Shown: positions 8,239-16,710 of the stretch, in pieces
Numbering within the stretch: position 1 is the stretch's first letter
Layout of the letters: the number at the start of each line of letters is the position of its first letter
DNA from: an uncultured Faecalibacterium sp.
Lineage (GTDB): Bacteria; Bacillota; Clostridia; Oscillospirales; Ruminococcaceae
Length of the DNA: 46,697 bases
Reading direction: 5' to 3'
NCBI GenBank assembly: GCA_904394215.1
Contig: CAJFNF010000020.1
Location: 1 to 46,697 of the forward strand
Position numbers and translations under genes: made by a program
The notes under the pieces: generated by a model
Database searches by the model: none
Told to the model about the DNA's origin: nothing
The model's input: the letters and a program-made list of their open reading frames with translations, nothing else

Positions 8239-10014
8239 TCACAGCACCTCTTGCCGCAGGGCAGCGATCAGGCGCTCCATCAGCCCCACCCGGTTGAAGG
8301 GGGTCATCAGGTAAAAGCCGTCGGCACAGGGGGCGGCGGCCCGGGCCATCTCCAGGGAGATTTCCAGGCCCAGCTCCTCGCCTTTGGCCCGGTCGGCCCC
8401 GGCGTACCGCTGGATGATGGCTTCCTCCACATGGATGCCGTTGATCTCGTTTTCCATATAGAGGGCGTTCCGCTGGCTCACCACCGGCAGGATGCCCGCC
8501 AGGATTTTGGCCCCCGGCAAAGCCTCGCGGGCGGCCTTCAGGTTGTCCACCGCCTGGCCCGAGAGGACCGGCTGGGTCAAAAAGCCCGCCATGCCGCTGT
8601 CCTGCTTTTCTTTGGCCCGGCGCAGCTCCACATCAAAGTTCCGGGCGTTGAGGTTGAGGGCCCCGAACACCGTCATCCCCGGCAGCGCCTCCCCCGGCCC
8701 CGCCAGGGAGTGGATGTACCGGGCCAGCTTCCGGGAGTTGAACTGGTAGACGTTTTTCACCTCGTCCCGCTCGGCGGTGGGGATGGGGTCCCCGGTGATG
8801 GCCAGCACCTCCCGGACCCCCTCGGCGTACAGCCCCAGCAGCAGGGCCTTGGTGGCGTTGAGGTTCCGGTCCCGGCAGGTCATGTGGGGCAGGGCCACCA
8901 CCCCCAGCTCCCGCCGCAGCTTGCAGGCGGTGAGGGAGGAATCCACCCGGGCCCGGGCGATGGGGCAGTCGGCCACCGTCACGGCGTCGGCCCCCGCCGC
9001 CTGGAGCCGCCGGGCCCCCTCCATGTAGCCCGACAGGTCGGCGTCCTTGGGGGAGTCCAGCTCCACCGCGATGACCTTTTCCCCCCGGTCCAGCTTCCGG
9101 AGGAAGGGGTCGGCGGGGGCAAGCACCGGCGAAGCCTCAGGGGCCGGCCTTTCCGGAGCCGCCCCGGCAATGGGCATGGGCTCTGCCTCCAGGGCCTGGC
9201 GGAGGGCGGCGATGTGGGCGGGGGTGGTGCCGCAGCAGCCCCCCAGGATGATCCCGCCCCGGCGGCGGACCCGGCACATCTCCCGGGCAAAATAGTCGGG
9301 GCGGCCCTGGTACACCACCCGGCTTCGGGTCACCAGGGGGTAGCCGCCGTTGGGCATGGCGGCCACCGGCAGCCCGCAGCCGGTGACGGCGGGCAGCACC
9401 GAAACCATGGCGGCGGGGGCCAGCAGGCAGTTGAGGCCCACCGCGTCCACCTGGCCGCACCGGGCCATCTGGGCCGCCAGCTCCCGGCAGGAGCGGCCCT
9501 CGCGGGTGTAGCCGTCGGGCAGGGCAGCAAAGGACACCAGGATAAAGGCCTCCGGCCGCCGCTGCTTGATGTAAGCCGCAGCCTGAGCGATGCCGTCATC
9601 GGTGCTGAGGGTCTCAAACAGGAAATTTTCCGCCCCCAGGTCCAGAAACACCTGGGCCACGGCCTGGTAGGTGCCGGCGGCGGGGGCGTCCTCGGTGGCG
9701 GGGGCGGGGCCAAGGTCTGCAAACACCGCCGCGCCGGTGCCCTCTGCGGCCCGGCAGGCCAGGGCCCAGCCGGCGGCGGCCAGCTCCTGCCAGCCCGGCT
9801 GGCCGGCGGCAGCCATCCGGGGCAGGCCGAAGGTGTTGGTCTTGATGCCCTCGGCCCCGGCTTCCAGATAGGCCCGGTGGACCGCCAAAATCCCCTCGGG
9901 GTCGGCGGTGTTGGCCTGTTCGCATTCCAGCCCGGGGCGGCCCTTGTAATAGGTCCCCATGGCGCCGTCCAGCACCAGGACCCGGTCTCGCAGAATCTCG
10001 CGCGCGTTTTTCAT
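8239..10014 (-). CDS. Bifunctional homocysteine S-methyltransferase / 5,10-methylenetetrahydrofolate reductase
   Basis: A 591-residue fusion. Residues 1 to about 280 are a zinc-dependent homocysteine S-methyltransferase domain (VLDGAMGT start), with zinc ligands Cys196 in VGLNCLL and Cys260/261 in LGGCCGTTP. Residues about 305-591 are a MetF-type flavin reductase domain (VELDSPKDADL, MTCRDRN, AITGDP). The family is known from Bacillus YitJ. It links folate one-carbon units to methionine regeneration, in the cytoplasm. The ATG at 10014 is preferred over a GTG nine bases upstream because AGTGAG sits 8 bases before it. A promoter lies at 10048-10075. No S-box riboswitch was seen in the short leader. 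Confidence 0.93.
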   Translation of the reverse strand: MKNAREILRDRVLVLDGAMGTYYKGRPGLECEQANTADPEGILAVHRAYLEAGAEGIKTNTFGLPRMAAAGQPGWQELAAAGWALACRAAEGTGAAVFADLGPAPATEDAPAAGTYQAVAQVFLDLGAENFLFETLSTDDGIAQAAAYIKQRRPEAFILVSFAALPDGYTREGRSCRELAAQMARCGQVDAVGLNCLLAPAAMVSVLPAVTGCGLPVAAMPNGGYPLVTRSRVVYQGRPDYFAREMCRVRRRGGIILGGCCGTTPAHIAALRQALEAEPMPIAGAAPERPAPEASPVLAPADPFLRKLDRGEKVIAVELDSPKDADLSGYMEGARRLQAAGADAVTVADCPIARARVDSSLTACKLRRELGVVALPHMTCRDRNLNATKALLLGLYAEGVREVLAITGDPIPTAERDEVKNVYQFNSRKLARYIHSLAGPGEALPGMTVFGALNLNARNFDVELRRAKEKQDSGMAGFLTQPVLSGQAVDNLKAAREALPGAKILAGILPVVSQRNALYMENEINGIHVEEAIIQRYAGADRAKGEELGLEISLEMARAAAPCADGFYLMTPFNRVGLMERLIAALRQEVL

Positions 10015-10047
10015 ACTTTGCACTCACTTTCGGTGGTTTATGGTAAC

Positions 10048-10075
10048 AGTGTAACGGTCTGGTGAGAATTGTCAA
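10048..10075 (-). promoter_or_regulatory. Promoter of the methyltransferase/reductase gene
   Basis: On the minus strand, a perfect TTGACA (10070-10075), a 16-base spacer and TACACT (10048-10053). Confidence 0.65.
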
Positions 10076-10082
10076 GCACCGC

Positions 10083-10111
10083 TTGCACAAAAGACGGATT
10101 TCCGTTATACT
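10083..10111 (+). promoter_or_regulatory. Promoter of GNAT-hflX operon
   Basis: TTGCAC (10083-10088), a 17-base spacer and TATACT (10106-10111). It is only 7 bases from the -35 box of the divergent gene, so the two may influence each other. Confidence 0.7.
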
Positions 10112-10145
10112 GGTCTGCACATACAGGAAAGGACGATGATGCCGG

Positions 10146-10766
10146 ATGCGCCATATTGGCACCCAAACCCTGGAAACCCCGCGGCTGGTTCTGCGCCGCC
10201 TTCTGCCCGAGGACGCCCCGGCCATGTACCGCAACTGGGCCAGCAACCCGGCGGTGACCCGGTGGCTCCGGTGGGAGCCCCACAAGAGCCTGGCCGAGAC
10301 CTACGCCCTTCTGACCGCCTGGTCGGTGCTGTACCAGAACCCCGACTACTACCAGTGGGCCATCGAGGTGAAGGCCACCGGCGAGGTGATCGGCGCCATC
10401 AGCCTGACGGTCAGCTGCTGCGCCGAGCCGGAGGCCGCCAAGGCCTGGGAGGACCGGGGCGCTGACCTGTCTCAGGGCATCTGGGAGCCGGGCTACTGCA
10501 TCGGCCAGCCCTGGTGGAACCAGGGCTACACCACCGAGGCCCTGCAGGCGGTGACCGATTACTGGTTTGTGCGGGCGGAGGGCTGCTGGCTGTCCTGCTG
10601 CCACGCGGTGGAAAACCCCGCCAGCGGCGCCGTGATGCGCCACGCCGGCTTTGTCTACGACCATGATGCGGTCTATCATCGGTTTGATGGAACGCCGGTG
10701 GACTGCCACGTCTACCGGCTGACCCGGGCGGACTGGACCGCCCACAAGAGAAAGGAACTGCTTTGA
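10146..10766 (+). CDS. GNAT family N-acetyltransferase (RimJ/RimL type)
   Basis: Transfers acetyl from acetyl-CoA to an amine; the substrate is unknown. The 206 residues open with TLETPRLVLRRLLPEDAPAMYRNW, the typical RimJ/RimL start. The GYCIGQPWWNQGYTTEAL stretch (about 117-134) is the acetyl-CoA-binding motif, and NPASGAVMRHAGF is the conserved C-terminal helix. Its stop overlaps the hflX start (TTGA), so the two are translated in tandem. Ribosomal proteins, tRNA-linked targets or small molecules all remain possible substrates. Confidence 0.88.
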   Translation: MRHIGTQTLETPRLVLRRLLPEDAPAMYRNWASNPAVTRWLRWEPHKSLAETYALLTAWSVLYQNPDYYQWAIEVKATGEVIGAISLTVSCCAEPEAAKAWEDRGADLSQGIWEPGYCIGQPWWNQGYTTEALQAVTDYWFVRAEGCWLSCCHAVENPASGAVMRHAGFVYDHDAVYHRFDGTPVDCHVYRLTRADWTAHKRKELL

Positions 10767-12025
10767 GCGAACTGTACGATGTTTTGGTGGAGACGCCCCC
10801 CACCCCCACCCTGCTGCTGGCTCTGGACCAGGGGGCCTGGGACTGTGAGCGGAGCCTGGGGGAGCTGGCGGCCCTGTGCGAGGCCAACCACATGAAGGCT
10901 GTGGGGGAAGTGGTCCAGAAGCGGGCCACCCCCGAAGCCGGCACCCTGCTGGGCAGCGGCAAGCTGGAGGAAGCCCGGATGGCCGCGGAACAGCTTGGGG
11001 CACAGTGCGCCGTCTTTGACGGGGAGCTGACCGGCAGCCAGATCCGGAACATTTCGGCGGCCATCGGGGTGGAGGTGATCGACCGGACCATGCTGATCCT
11101 GGAGATCTTCCGCAGCCGCGCCGTCACCAATGAAGGCAAGCTCCAGACCGAGCTGGCCCTGCTGAAATACCGCCTGCCCCGGCTCCAGGGGATGGGCGAA
11201 AGCCTGAGCCGCCAGGGCGGCGGCGGCGGGGGCGGCGGCGGCGCCCGGCGCGGCGCCGGCGAGACCAAGCTGGAACTGGACCGCCGCCACATCCACGCCC
11301 GGATCGACACCCTGGCCCAGCGGCTGGCCGAGATGGAAAAGCGCCGCAGCGAGAGCCGGAAAGCCCGGGCCAAGACCGGGATGCCGGTGGTGAGCCTGGT
11401 GGGCTATACCAACGTAGGCAAATCCAGCCTGATGAATGCCCTGTGCGGCCCCAGCGTGGCCGAGGCGGACATGCTGTTCGCCACCCTGGACCCCACCAGC
11501 CGGAAGCTGACCCTCCCCAGCGGGATGTCGGTGCTGCTGGTGGACACGGTTGGCTTTGTGTCCCGGCTGCCCCACAACCTGGTGGAGGCCTTCAAGAGCA
11601 CCCTGGAAGAGGCGGCCTGGTCGGACGTGATCATCCAGGTGGCGGACGCCGCCGACCCCCTGCGGGAAGAGCAGCTGGCGGTGACCCAGCAGGTACTGGA
11701 CAGCCTGGACTGCGGCGACATCCCCCGCCTCACCGTCTACAACAAGTGCGACAAGCCGGGGGCGGCATCCTTTGACCCGGCCATCCTGCTGACCAGCGCC
11801 AAGACAGGCCTGGGGCTGGACCGGCTGCTGCAGCGGCTGGACCAGGTTCTCAGCGACCGGGTGCGGACCATCCATGTGCTGCTGCCCTATGACGCCCTGG
11901 GCCTGGCGGCCCCCATGCGGGAGCGGGGCAGCGTGCTGACCGAGGAATACCGCCCCGAGGGCCTATACCTGGAAGGCATCGTCAAGCGGGAGGACCTGCA
12001 CCTCTTTGAAGGCTACCTGGTGTAA
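10763..12025 (+). CDS. hflX: GTPase HflX
   Basis: A ribosome-associated GTPase that splits or rescues ribosomes, notably under stress. It has 420 residues, normal for the family. The N-terminal HflX domain (about 1-150) includes the conserved TLLGSGKLEE and DRTMLILEIF stretches. A run of nine glycines (152-160) precedes RRGAGETKLELDRR, the usual Gly-rich linker. The GTPase motifs are GYTNVGKSS (214-222), DTVGF (261-265) and NKCD (327-330). The start is TTG, overlapping the upstream stop, with AAAGGAA before it; no ATG in frame fits the family start. Confidence 0.96.
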   Translation: MSELYDVLVETPPTPTLLLALDQGAWDCERSLGELAALCEANHMKAVGEVVQKRATPEAGTLLGSGKLEEARMAAEQLGAQCAVFDGELTGSQIRNISAAIGVEVIDRTMLILEIFRSRAVTNEGKLQTELALLKYRLPRLQGMGESLSRQGGGGGGGGGARRGAGETKLELDRRHIHARIDTLAQRLAEMEKRRSESRKARAKTGMPVVSLVGYTNVGKSSLMNALCGPSVAEADMLFATLDPTSRKLTLPSGMSVLLVDTVGFVSRLPHNLVEAFKSTLEEAAWSDVIIQVADAADPLREEQLAVTQQVLDSLDCGDIPRLTVYNKCDKPGAASFDPAILLTSAKTGLGLDRLLQRLDQVLSDRVRTIHVLLPYDALGLAAPMRERGSVLTEEYRPEGLYLEGIVKREDLHLFEGYLV

Positions 12026-12808
12026 TTTTAAACTTTTACGGCTCTCTCTGTCGAAAACAGGGGGGGCTGTTTTTACTGTTTTGATTTTGATCGAAACCCA
12101 CCCGCCGCCCTTTTAGCGGAGTCCCCTCTGCCGCTGCGCGGCATCCCCCCTTCGGGGGGATCAAACCATAGACTGCTCCTCCTGTTTGCAGGCTGCTTGC
12201 AATCGCAAAACGCCATCCGCATAGCAACGGCACAGCTCCTGGATGAGAAAGCAGCTGCAAGTTCAGAGCCCCGTATGGGGGCGGGCCCGCAGGGCCGGGG
12301 GCAGCTGAGTTGAGCGCTGCCTGCGGCAGATGCAGCGAGGCGAAGCTGGCTGCGGAGCTGAGGCGCTGCGGTTTTGAGGAAGGGACCGGCGCACAGCAAG
12401 GTTCCCGCCAGAAGCAAAACAAAATCCCCGCTCCCGGAAATGGGAACGAGGATTTTGTTGAGATCAGGCAATCCGAGACTTTGCATCGTACCGGGCCGCA
12501 GGCCCAAACGTAGACTAAGATTCAGGGGTCTGCAACCCACCAGCCCTCGCGTGAGTGCGGCCAGAGTGCATGGTACCCAGTGAAAAGTCTTTTGTTTCTT
12601 TTCTTCAGAAAAGAAAAACACAAAAACCCGCCTGGCAGCGGGTTTTTGTGTATAGAGGGGTGGGAAAGTATATAAAGCAGTAAATCTCATGCAATCGGGC
12701 TGCTGTTGTGCGTTGGCGTTGGCGCGCAGCACAGCTCTGTGATTTGTATTATACCCAAATTGTATTTATTGTCAAATTGTAAAATTTCAAAATGCCTTAT
12801 CATTTCAC
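12026..12808. other. Large repeat-rich intergenic region
   Basis: No gene is supported. About 12098-12175 and 12255-12305 match blocks of the 290-640 region, so this is a second copy of the dispersed repeat. A hairpin at 12420-12457 pairs CAAAATCC with GGATTTTG. A perfect 10-bp inverted repeat (TTTCTTTTCT / AGAAAAGAAA) lies near 12590-12613, and a strong terminator at 12618-12651. Beyond 12740 the sequence turns AT-rich up to the regulator gene. An unrecognised structured RNA cannot be excluded. Confidence 0.5.
12618..12651. terminator. Strong bidirectional terminator in the intergenic region
   Basis: A perfect 14-bp stem (ACACAAAAACCCGC / GCGGGTTTTTGTGT) with a 6-base loop. It lies about 590 bases after hflX, suggesting that the region in between is transcribed, or that an independent transcript ends here. 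Confidence 0.8.
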
Positions 12809-12837
12809 TTTACTTTTTGGCCGAAACTTTATATAAT
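12809..12837 (+). promoter_or_regulatory. Candidate promoter of the Lrp/AsnC regulator
   Basis: TTTACT (12809-12814), 17 bases, TATAAT (12832-12837). The 220 bases before the gene are strikingly AT-rich and contain CGAAACTTTAT twice (12822 and 12894 areas), which could be sites for the Lrp-type protein itself. Confidence 0.5.
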
Positions 12838-12960
12838 TAAATCTAGATCTGGAACGTTCCCTGTTTTGGGCTGAGTTTGTGATTTATTACAACTCGAAAC
12901 TTTATTTACAGAAAATTTTATCTATTTCACCAGAAATAGAGTCATGGAGGTAACACAACC

Positions 12961-13359
12961 ATGGATGATTTGGACCGCAAGATCCTCTCTCTTTTGGCGC
13001 ACAACGCGCGGATGCCCGTCAAGGAGATCGCCGAACATGTTTCCCTCACCAGCCCCGCCGTTTCCAGCCGGATTCACAAGCTGGAATCGGACGGCATCAT
13101 CGGCGGCTACACCGTGGTCCTCAACCGCCCCGCCAACCGCCTGTATGTGGACGCGCTGATCAGCCTTTCGGTGGCGCCCTCCGAGCGGGAAGGCCTGCTG
13201 AGCCTGCTGCAGAACAGCAAGGAAGTTCTCCAGTGCTACCACGTCACCGGTGAGTACACCTTCCTGATCAAGGTCAGCCAGAAGCTGGGCAGCACCTGCA
13301 CCCAGATCATCCTGTCCACCCCCGTGGACCATGGCCCCCTGGAAGCTTTGCAGCTGTAA
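12961..13359 (+). CDS. Lrp/AsnC family transcriptional regulator
   Basis: A 132-residue DNA-binding regulator that typically senses amino acids. The N-terminal winged helix (about 1-60) starts MDDLDRKILSLLAHNARMPVKEIAEHVSLTSPAVSSRIHKLE-style. The C-terminal RAM domain (about 62-132) has the usual VTGEYTFLIKV and IILSTPV stretches, but the tail is short compared with the 150 residues usual for the family. GGAGG lies before the ATG. It is alone between a promoter and terminator; no adjacent transporter or biosynthetic gene reveals its ligand. Auto-regulation is likely from family habit. Confidence 0.92.
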   Translation: MDDLDRKILSLLAHNARMPVKEIAEHVSLTSPAVSSRIHKLESDGIIGGYTVVLNRPANRLYVDALISLSVAPSEREGLLSLLQNSKEVLQCYHVTGEYTFLIKVSQKLGSTCTQIILSTPVDHGPLEALQL

Positions 13360-13371
13360 CCATTGCGGACA

Positions 13372-13397
13372 AGCCCTTTCCCCCTCCCGGGGGAAGG
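13372..13397 (+). terminator. Terminator of Lrp/AsnC gene
   Basis: A GC-rich hairpin (AGCCCTTTCCCC / GGGGGAAGGGGCT, one mismatch) followed by six Ts. Confidence 0.85.
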
Positions 13398-13599
13398 GGC
13401 TTTTTTCTGTGCCCCGGGACCAAATGTAAATTGATTTTGAACAGGCGCAATTTTCACCCGGGGCGGTCCGTATAGGTTATGTCAGCGTTTTCCAGGGGCG
13501 GGGCGGGACGTATAAAACGGCCCCCGTCCGCCCATCCTGTGGGAAAGCGCCTCCCTGAAACAGCCAACGCAATTGCAATAAAGGAAAGGAACCAACCCT

Positions 13600-14166
13600 A
13601 TGAAGATGACCAAACGCCTGATCGCCGTCCTGACCGCCTCTGTGGCCCTGTTCGCCCTGGCCGGCTGCGGCATAAACGCTTCCTCTTCCACCTCCGCCCC
13701 CAAGGACTACGCCCAGATCATCCACGACGCCCGCCCCGATGAGGACAACGAAAACCAGATGATCCTGGCCACCGACGGCAAGGGCGGCTTCACCGCCACC
13801 GACGGCTACAGCACCGACATGACCGCCGAGGACTGCAAGAGCCAGGCCGACAACTTCATCCTCCCCATGCTGGGCCTGGCCGAGGGGGACTATGAGAGCT
13901 TTGCCGCCTCGGTGTCCCTGATGAACGTCCGCAGCTATGCGGTGGCCATTGTGAAGCCCGCCGAGGGCAAGACCCAGGATGTCCAGCAGGCCCTGGAAGA
14001 CTACGTCACCGGCCAGCAGATGTCGATGCAGAACTACCTGGCCGACCAGTACGAGATCGCCAAGGCCGCCAAGGTCACCACCGTCCCCTCGGGGGAAGTG
14101 GTGCTGGTGTGCTGTGAAAACTCCGACGCCGTCCTGAGCGCCATCGAGGACGCCCTGGCCGCCTAA
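13600..14166 (+). CDS. DUF4358-like lipoprotein
   Basis: A 188-residue lipoprotein with signal peptide ending LAGC (Cys24). The mature domain has alternating strands and helices, with ILPMLGLAEGDYESFAAS, SYAVAIVKPAEGK and EVVLVCCENSDAVLSAIEDAL. This layout matches DUF4358 lipoproteins of gut Firmicutes, which have no known function. AAAGGAAAGGAACC precedes the ATG. It stands alone, with a terminator directly after it. A role at the cell surface is all that can be inferred. Confidence 0.75.
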   Translation: MKMTKRLIAVLTASVALFALAGCGINASSSTSAPKDYAQIIHDARPDEDNENQMILATDGKGGFTATDGYSTDMTAEDCKSQADNFILPMLGLAEGDYESFAASVSLMNVRSYAVAIVKPAEGKTQDVQQALEDYVTGQQMSMQNYLADQYEIAKAAKVTTVPSGEVVLVCCENSDAVLSAIEDALAA

Positions 14167-14185
14167 AAGACCCCCGCTTTCCCCC

Positions 14186-14220
14186 GGCCCGCAGCAAAAA
14201 GCAGCTGCGGGCTGTTTTTT
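14186..14220 (+). terminator. Terminator of the DUF4358-like gene
   Basis: Stem GGCCCGCAGC / GCTGCGGGCT (one G-T pair), 8-base loop, then GTTTTTT. Confidence 0.88.
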
Positions 14221-14235
14221 ATGGGGAAAATATGC

Positions 14236-14520
14236 TATAATACTGAGCGTGTCGAACGACGACACGCTTTAGGGGGAACCTATTTCTGCGCGCAGCCGCG
14301 CGGCAGAAATTCCTTCCCCCTACCCCCCCTGGGGACAAAATTTGGCTCAGAACCGCGCACTCGGCCTTGCGGCCTCGCACACTCTCTGCGCCAAATTTCC
14401 CTGCAGGTGTCCCAGCCGTACGCACATGTCGTCCGGCCAGGACGTTTTTGACATTTTGGGTGTCTGCATTGTGTGAAAAACAGGGGGCCGCCGGGCGGCC
14501 CCAAGGGACAGGAGCGGCGC
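14236..14520 (+). promoter_or_regulatory. -10 element and structured leader of glycosyltransferase gene
   Basis: TATAAT at 14236-14241 begins a leader of about 275 nt. It holds three inverted repeats. GCGTGTCG, 5 bases, CGACACGC lies at 14247-14267. TTTCTGCGCGC / GCGCGGCAGAAA lies at about 14283-14309. A long stem at 14338-14398 has outer arms AAATTTGGC and GCCAAATTT, with inner GGCC/GGCC pairing. No known riboswitch is recognised. The middle hairpin resembles the dispersed intergenic repeats at 0.3-1.0 and 12.1 kb. It may be a cis-regulatory leader or a repeat insertion. Confidence 0.45.
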
Positions 14521-15519
14521 ATGAAAGCAACCATCATCATTCCCAACATCAACGGCAAGGGCTGGCTGAAGGATTCCATCGAGTCGGTCTACGCCCAGAC
14601 CGAGCAGGACTTTGAGCTGATCGTGGTGGACAACGGCTCCACCGATGAGAGCCTGGACCAGGCCCGCAGCTACTGCAGCCGGCCCAACTTCACCCTGATC
14701 GAGAACGGCCATAACACCGGCTTTTCCCACGCGGTGAACCAGGGGATTGCCATGGCCCAGAGTGAATATGTGGTGCTGTTCAACAACGACGCTTTTGCCG
14801 AGCCCGACTGGCTGGCCCAGCTGATCCGGGCCGCCGACAGCGACCCCAAAATCTTCGCGGTCCAGAGCCTGATGATCCGCCACTTTGACCGGGAGCTGGC
14901 CGACGACGCTGGGGACTATGTGACCTGGATGGGCTTTGCCTGCAAGACCGGCGACGGCCGCCGGGCCAGCCGCTACACCAAACAGAAGCGGATTTTCTCG
15001 GCCTGCGGCGGCGCAGCCCTCTACCGGAAGCGCATCCTGGACGAGATCGGCGCCTTTGACGAGAACTTCTTCGCCTACTTCGAGGACGTGGACCTGAGCT
15101 GGCGGGCCAACAACGCCGGCTACAAAAACGTCCTCTGCCCCGCCGCCAAGTGCTACCACATCTGCGGCGCCAGCACCGGCGCGGTGCGGTACAACGCCTT
15201 CAAGAGCCAGCAGAGCGGCCGCAACAGCATCCTCCTCCCCCTGAAAAACGAGCCGGCCCTGATGCTGCTGGTGAACGCCCTCCCCCTGCTGGCGGGCTAC
15301 CTGCTGAAATGCTACAAGTTCCACAAGCAGGGCTTCGGGGAAGCCTGGGACAAGGGGATGCACGAGGCCTTCGCCATCCTGCGGGAGGGCCGGCTGGGCA
15401 AGCGGCCCTTCCGGCTGCGGGACCTGCCCCACTACCTCCACATGGAACTGTGGATGATCTGGAACATGGTGCCCTATCTGTGGTACCGCCTGGTGGTGGT
15501 CCGCTTCAACCTGAAATAA
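14521..15519 (+). CDS. Family 2 glycosyltransferase (rhamnosyltransferase-like)
   Basis: Transfers a sugar from a nucleotide-sugar to a surface polysaccharide or lipid acceptor. It has 332 residues from the ATG at 14521, chosen for its GGAG site and because the GT-A fold begins there (KATIIIPNINGKGWLKDSIESV). The DxD-like metal motif is FNNDAF (about residue 87), and the acceptor motif is AYFEDVDLSWRANNAGY (about 183-199), typical of dTDP-rhamnosyl and galactofuranosyl-type transferases. It is alone, not in a polysaccharide cluster, so its product cannot be named. Confidence 0.9.
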   Translation: MKATIIIPNINGKGWLKDSIESVYAQTEQDFELIVVDNGSTDESLDQARSYCSRPNFTLIENGHNTGFSHAVNQGIAMAQSEYVVLFNNDAFAEPDWLAQLIRAADSDPKIFAVQSLMIRHFDRELADDAGDYVTWMGFACKTGDGRRASRYTKQKRIFSACGGAALYRKRILDEIGAFDENFFAYFEDVDLSWRANNAGYKNVLCPAAKCYHICGASTGAVRYNAFKSQQSGRNSILLPLKNEPALMLLVNALPLLAGYLLKCYKFHKQGFGEAWDKGMHEAFAILREGRLGKRPFRLRDLPHYLHMELWMIWNMVPYLWYRLVVVRFNLK

Positions 15520-15524
15520 ACCAA

Positions 15525-15566
15525 AAAGACCGCCGCCCCGGCTTGGGGCAGCGGTCTTGCTTTTTG
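15525..15566. terminator. Bidirectional terminator
   Basis: Stem AAGACCGC...CCCC / GGGG..GCGGTCTT with T-rich sequence on the plus side and A-rich on the other. It serves both the glycosyltransferase and the convergent gene. Confidence 0.8.
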
Positions 15567-15577
15567 TCTGCGGTTCC

Positions 15578-16489
15578 TCAGGCGGCGGGGCTGGCAGCCG
15601 TCTCGCTGGAGGCGGCCGGCTCCGCGGCGCTGGAAGCTGCTTCACTGGAAGCGGCTGCGCTGGAAGACGCCTGCTCCGATGCGGCCTGGCTGGAGGCTGC
15701 ACCGGGGTTCACCCCCGACAGGATGGCATCCTGGAGCTGGTCCGGGTCCATCATCACCACCGAGTTGGCCGCCTGGGAGGAGGCGGAGGCCTCGGGCTTG
15801 GTGGCGCTCTCGGTGAGACCGGTGAGGTACCAGCTGCCGCTGGTCCGCTCAAAGAGGTAGTCCATGTACTTGGTGGGGGTGTCGGACTGGGTGCTGATCA
15901 GGTCGCCCTCGGAATTGATGGGGATGTAGCCCACCGTCACATGGAGCTTGCCCCCCTCCTTGAACATCTTGGTGACCTGGGCCCGGTAATAGCCCACCAC
16001 GCCGGTGACCGGGATCTTGTAGCACTGGCTGTTCTCGTCGAACTCGATGGTCATGTCGTCCATCTCAAAGCTCTTGTGGGTCATCTGGAAGGAGGGCCCC
16101 ACCAGGCGGGCCAGATAGGCGTCCACATCCACCGCCGGCAGCAGCAGCTGCTCGGTCTCGGGGTCGTGGGCGTAGTTGCCAAAGTTGCCCTGGGTCTCCT
16201 GGATGCTGTAGATGCAGCCCCAGACGGCGGCCTCCCGGAGGGTCAGGTCGTCGATGTTCTCGACGCCGTCGAAGGGCAGCGGGTCAAACAGCACCAGCCC
16301 TTCCAGCTTGTCCTGGTATTCTTCCATCTGTTTGGTGTTGTCAAACAGGCCGGCCAGCAGCCGGTACCCTGCCCCCAGCACCGTGAAAATCCCGATGACC
16401 AGCAGCACCGCCATCACCAGCCCCAGCGCCTGGCGCCGGCGGCGGCGGTGGATCCGTGCGTGTTCCTCCGGGGTAACGTAACTTCTCAT
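15578..16489 (-). CDS. Membrane-anchored extracytoplasmic protein of unknown function
   Basis: 303 residues. A short basic cytoplasmic start (RIHRRRRRQ) is followed by one membrane helix (about 21-46), then an outside domain to about residue 235, and a Ser/Ala-rich low-complexity tail (about 255-303). The outside domain contains YKIPVTGVVGYYRAQVTKMF and FERTSGSWYLTGL, which suggest a strand-rich fold like that of Firmicute cell-envelope proteins of the NTF2/DUF type. No family is assigned. The tail looks like a wall-spanning linker without an anchor. It has its own promoter at 16566-16594. Confidence 0.75.
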   Translation of the reverse strand: MRSYVTPEEHARIHRRRRRQALGLVMAVLLVIGIFTVLGAGYRLLAGLFDNTKQMEEYQDKLEGLVLFDPLPFDGVENIDDLTLREAAVWGCIYSIQETQGNFGNYAHDPETEQLLLPAVDVDAYLARLVGPSFQMTHKSFEMDDMTIEFDENSQCYKIPVTGVVGYYRAQVTKMFKEGGKLHVTVGYIPINSEGDLISTQSDTPTKYMDYLFERTSGSWYLTGLTESATKPEASASSQAANSVVMMDPDQLQDAILSGVNPGAASSQAASEQASSSAAASSEAASSAAEPAASSETAASPAA

Positions 16490-16565
16490 GATCTGTCGGT
16501 CTCCTGCCTTCCCAAAAATCTATGGTATGGGGCCCTGGGGCCCGGTTGTCCAGTATTCACCGTAT

Positions 16566-16594
16566 AGTATAGCACATTGTGCCCCCGGGCGCAA
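16566..16594 (-). promoter_or_regulatory. Promoter of the membrane-anchored protein gene
   Basis: On the minus strand, TTGCGC (16589-16594), 17 bases, TATACT (16566-16571). Confidence 0.65.
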
Positions 16595-16638
16595 AAGCCT
16601 GGGGATGGTAATTTTGTGAAATGATGGGCCCGCCGCCC

Positions 16639-16668
16639 TTGCCTGGCCCGCCGGATGTGGTATATAAT
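16639..16668 (+). promoter_or_regulatory. Promoter of threonine aldolase gene
   Basis: TTGCCT (16639-16644), 18 bases, TATAAT (16663-16668), 42 bases before the start codon. Confidence 0.7.
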
Positions 16669-16710
16669 AGGGCTGTTGTCCATTTCAGAGAGATAAAAGG
16701 AGTGTTTGGC

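Noticed and set aside
10015-10145. S-box (SAM) riboswitch before the methionine-related gene
   Set aside because: The leader is about 25 nt, too short, and no S-box conserved segments are visible.
11210-11250. Frameshift or error in hflX because of the nine-glycine run
   Set aside because: The frame continues normally into the GTPase domain, and Gly-rich linkers are usual in HflX.
12026-12960. tRNA, 6S or other known RNA in the long intergenic region
   Set aside because: No cloverleaf or conserved RNA core was recognised; it is described instead as repeat-rich intergenic DNA.
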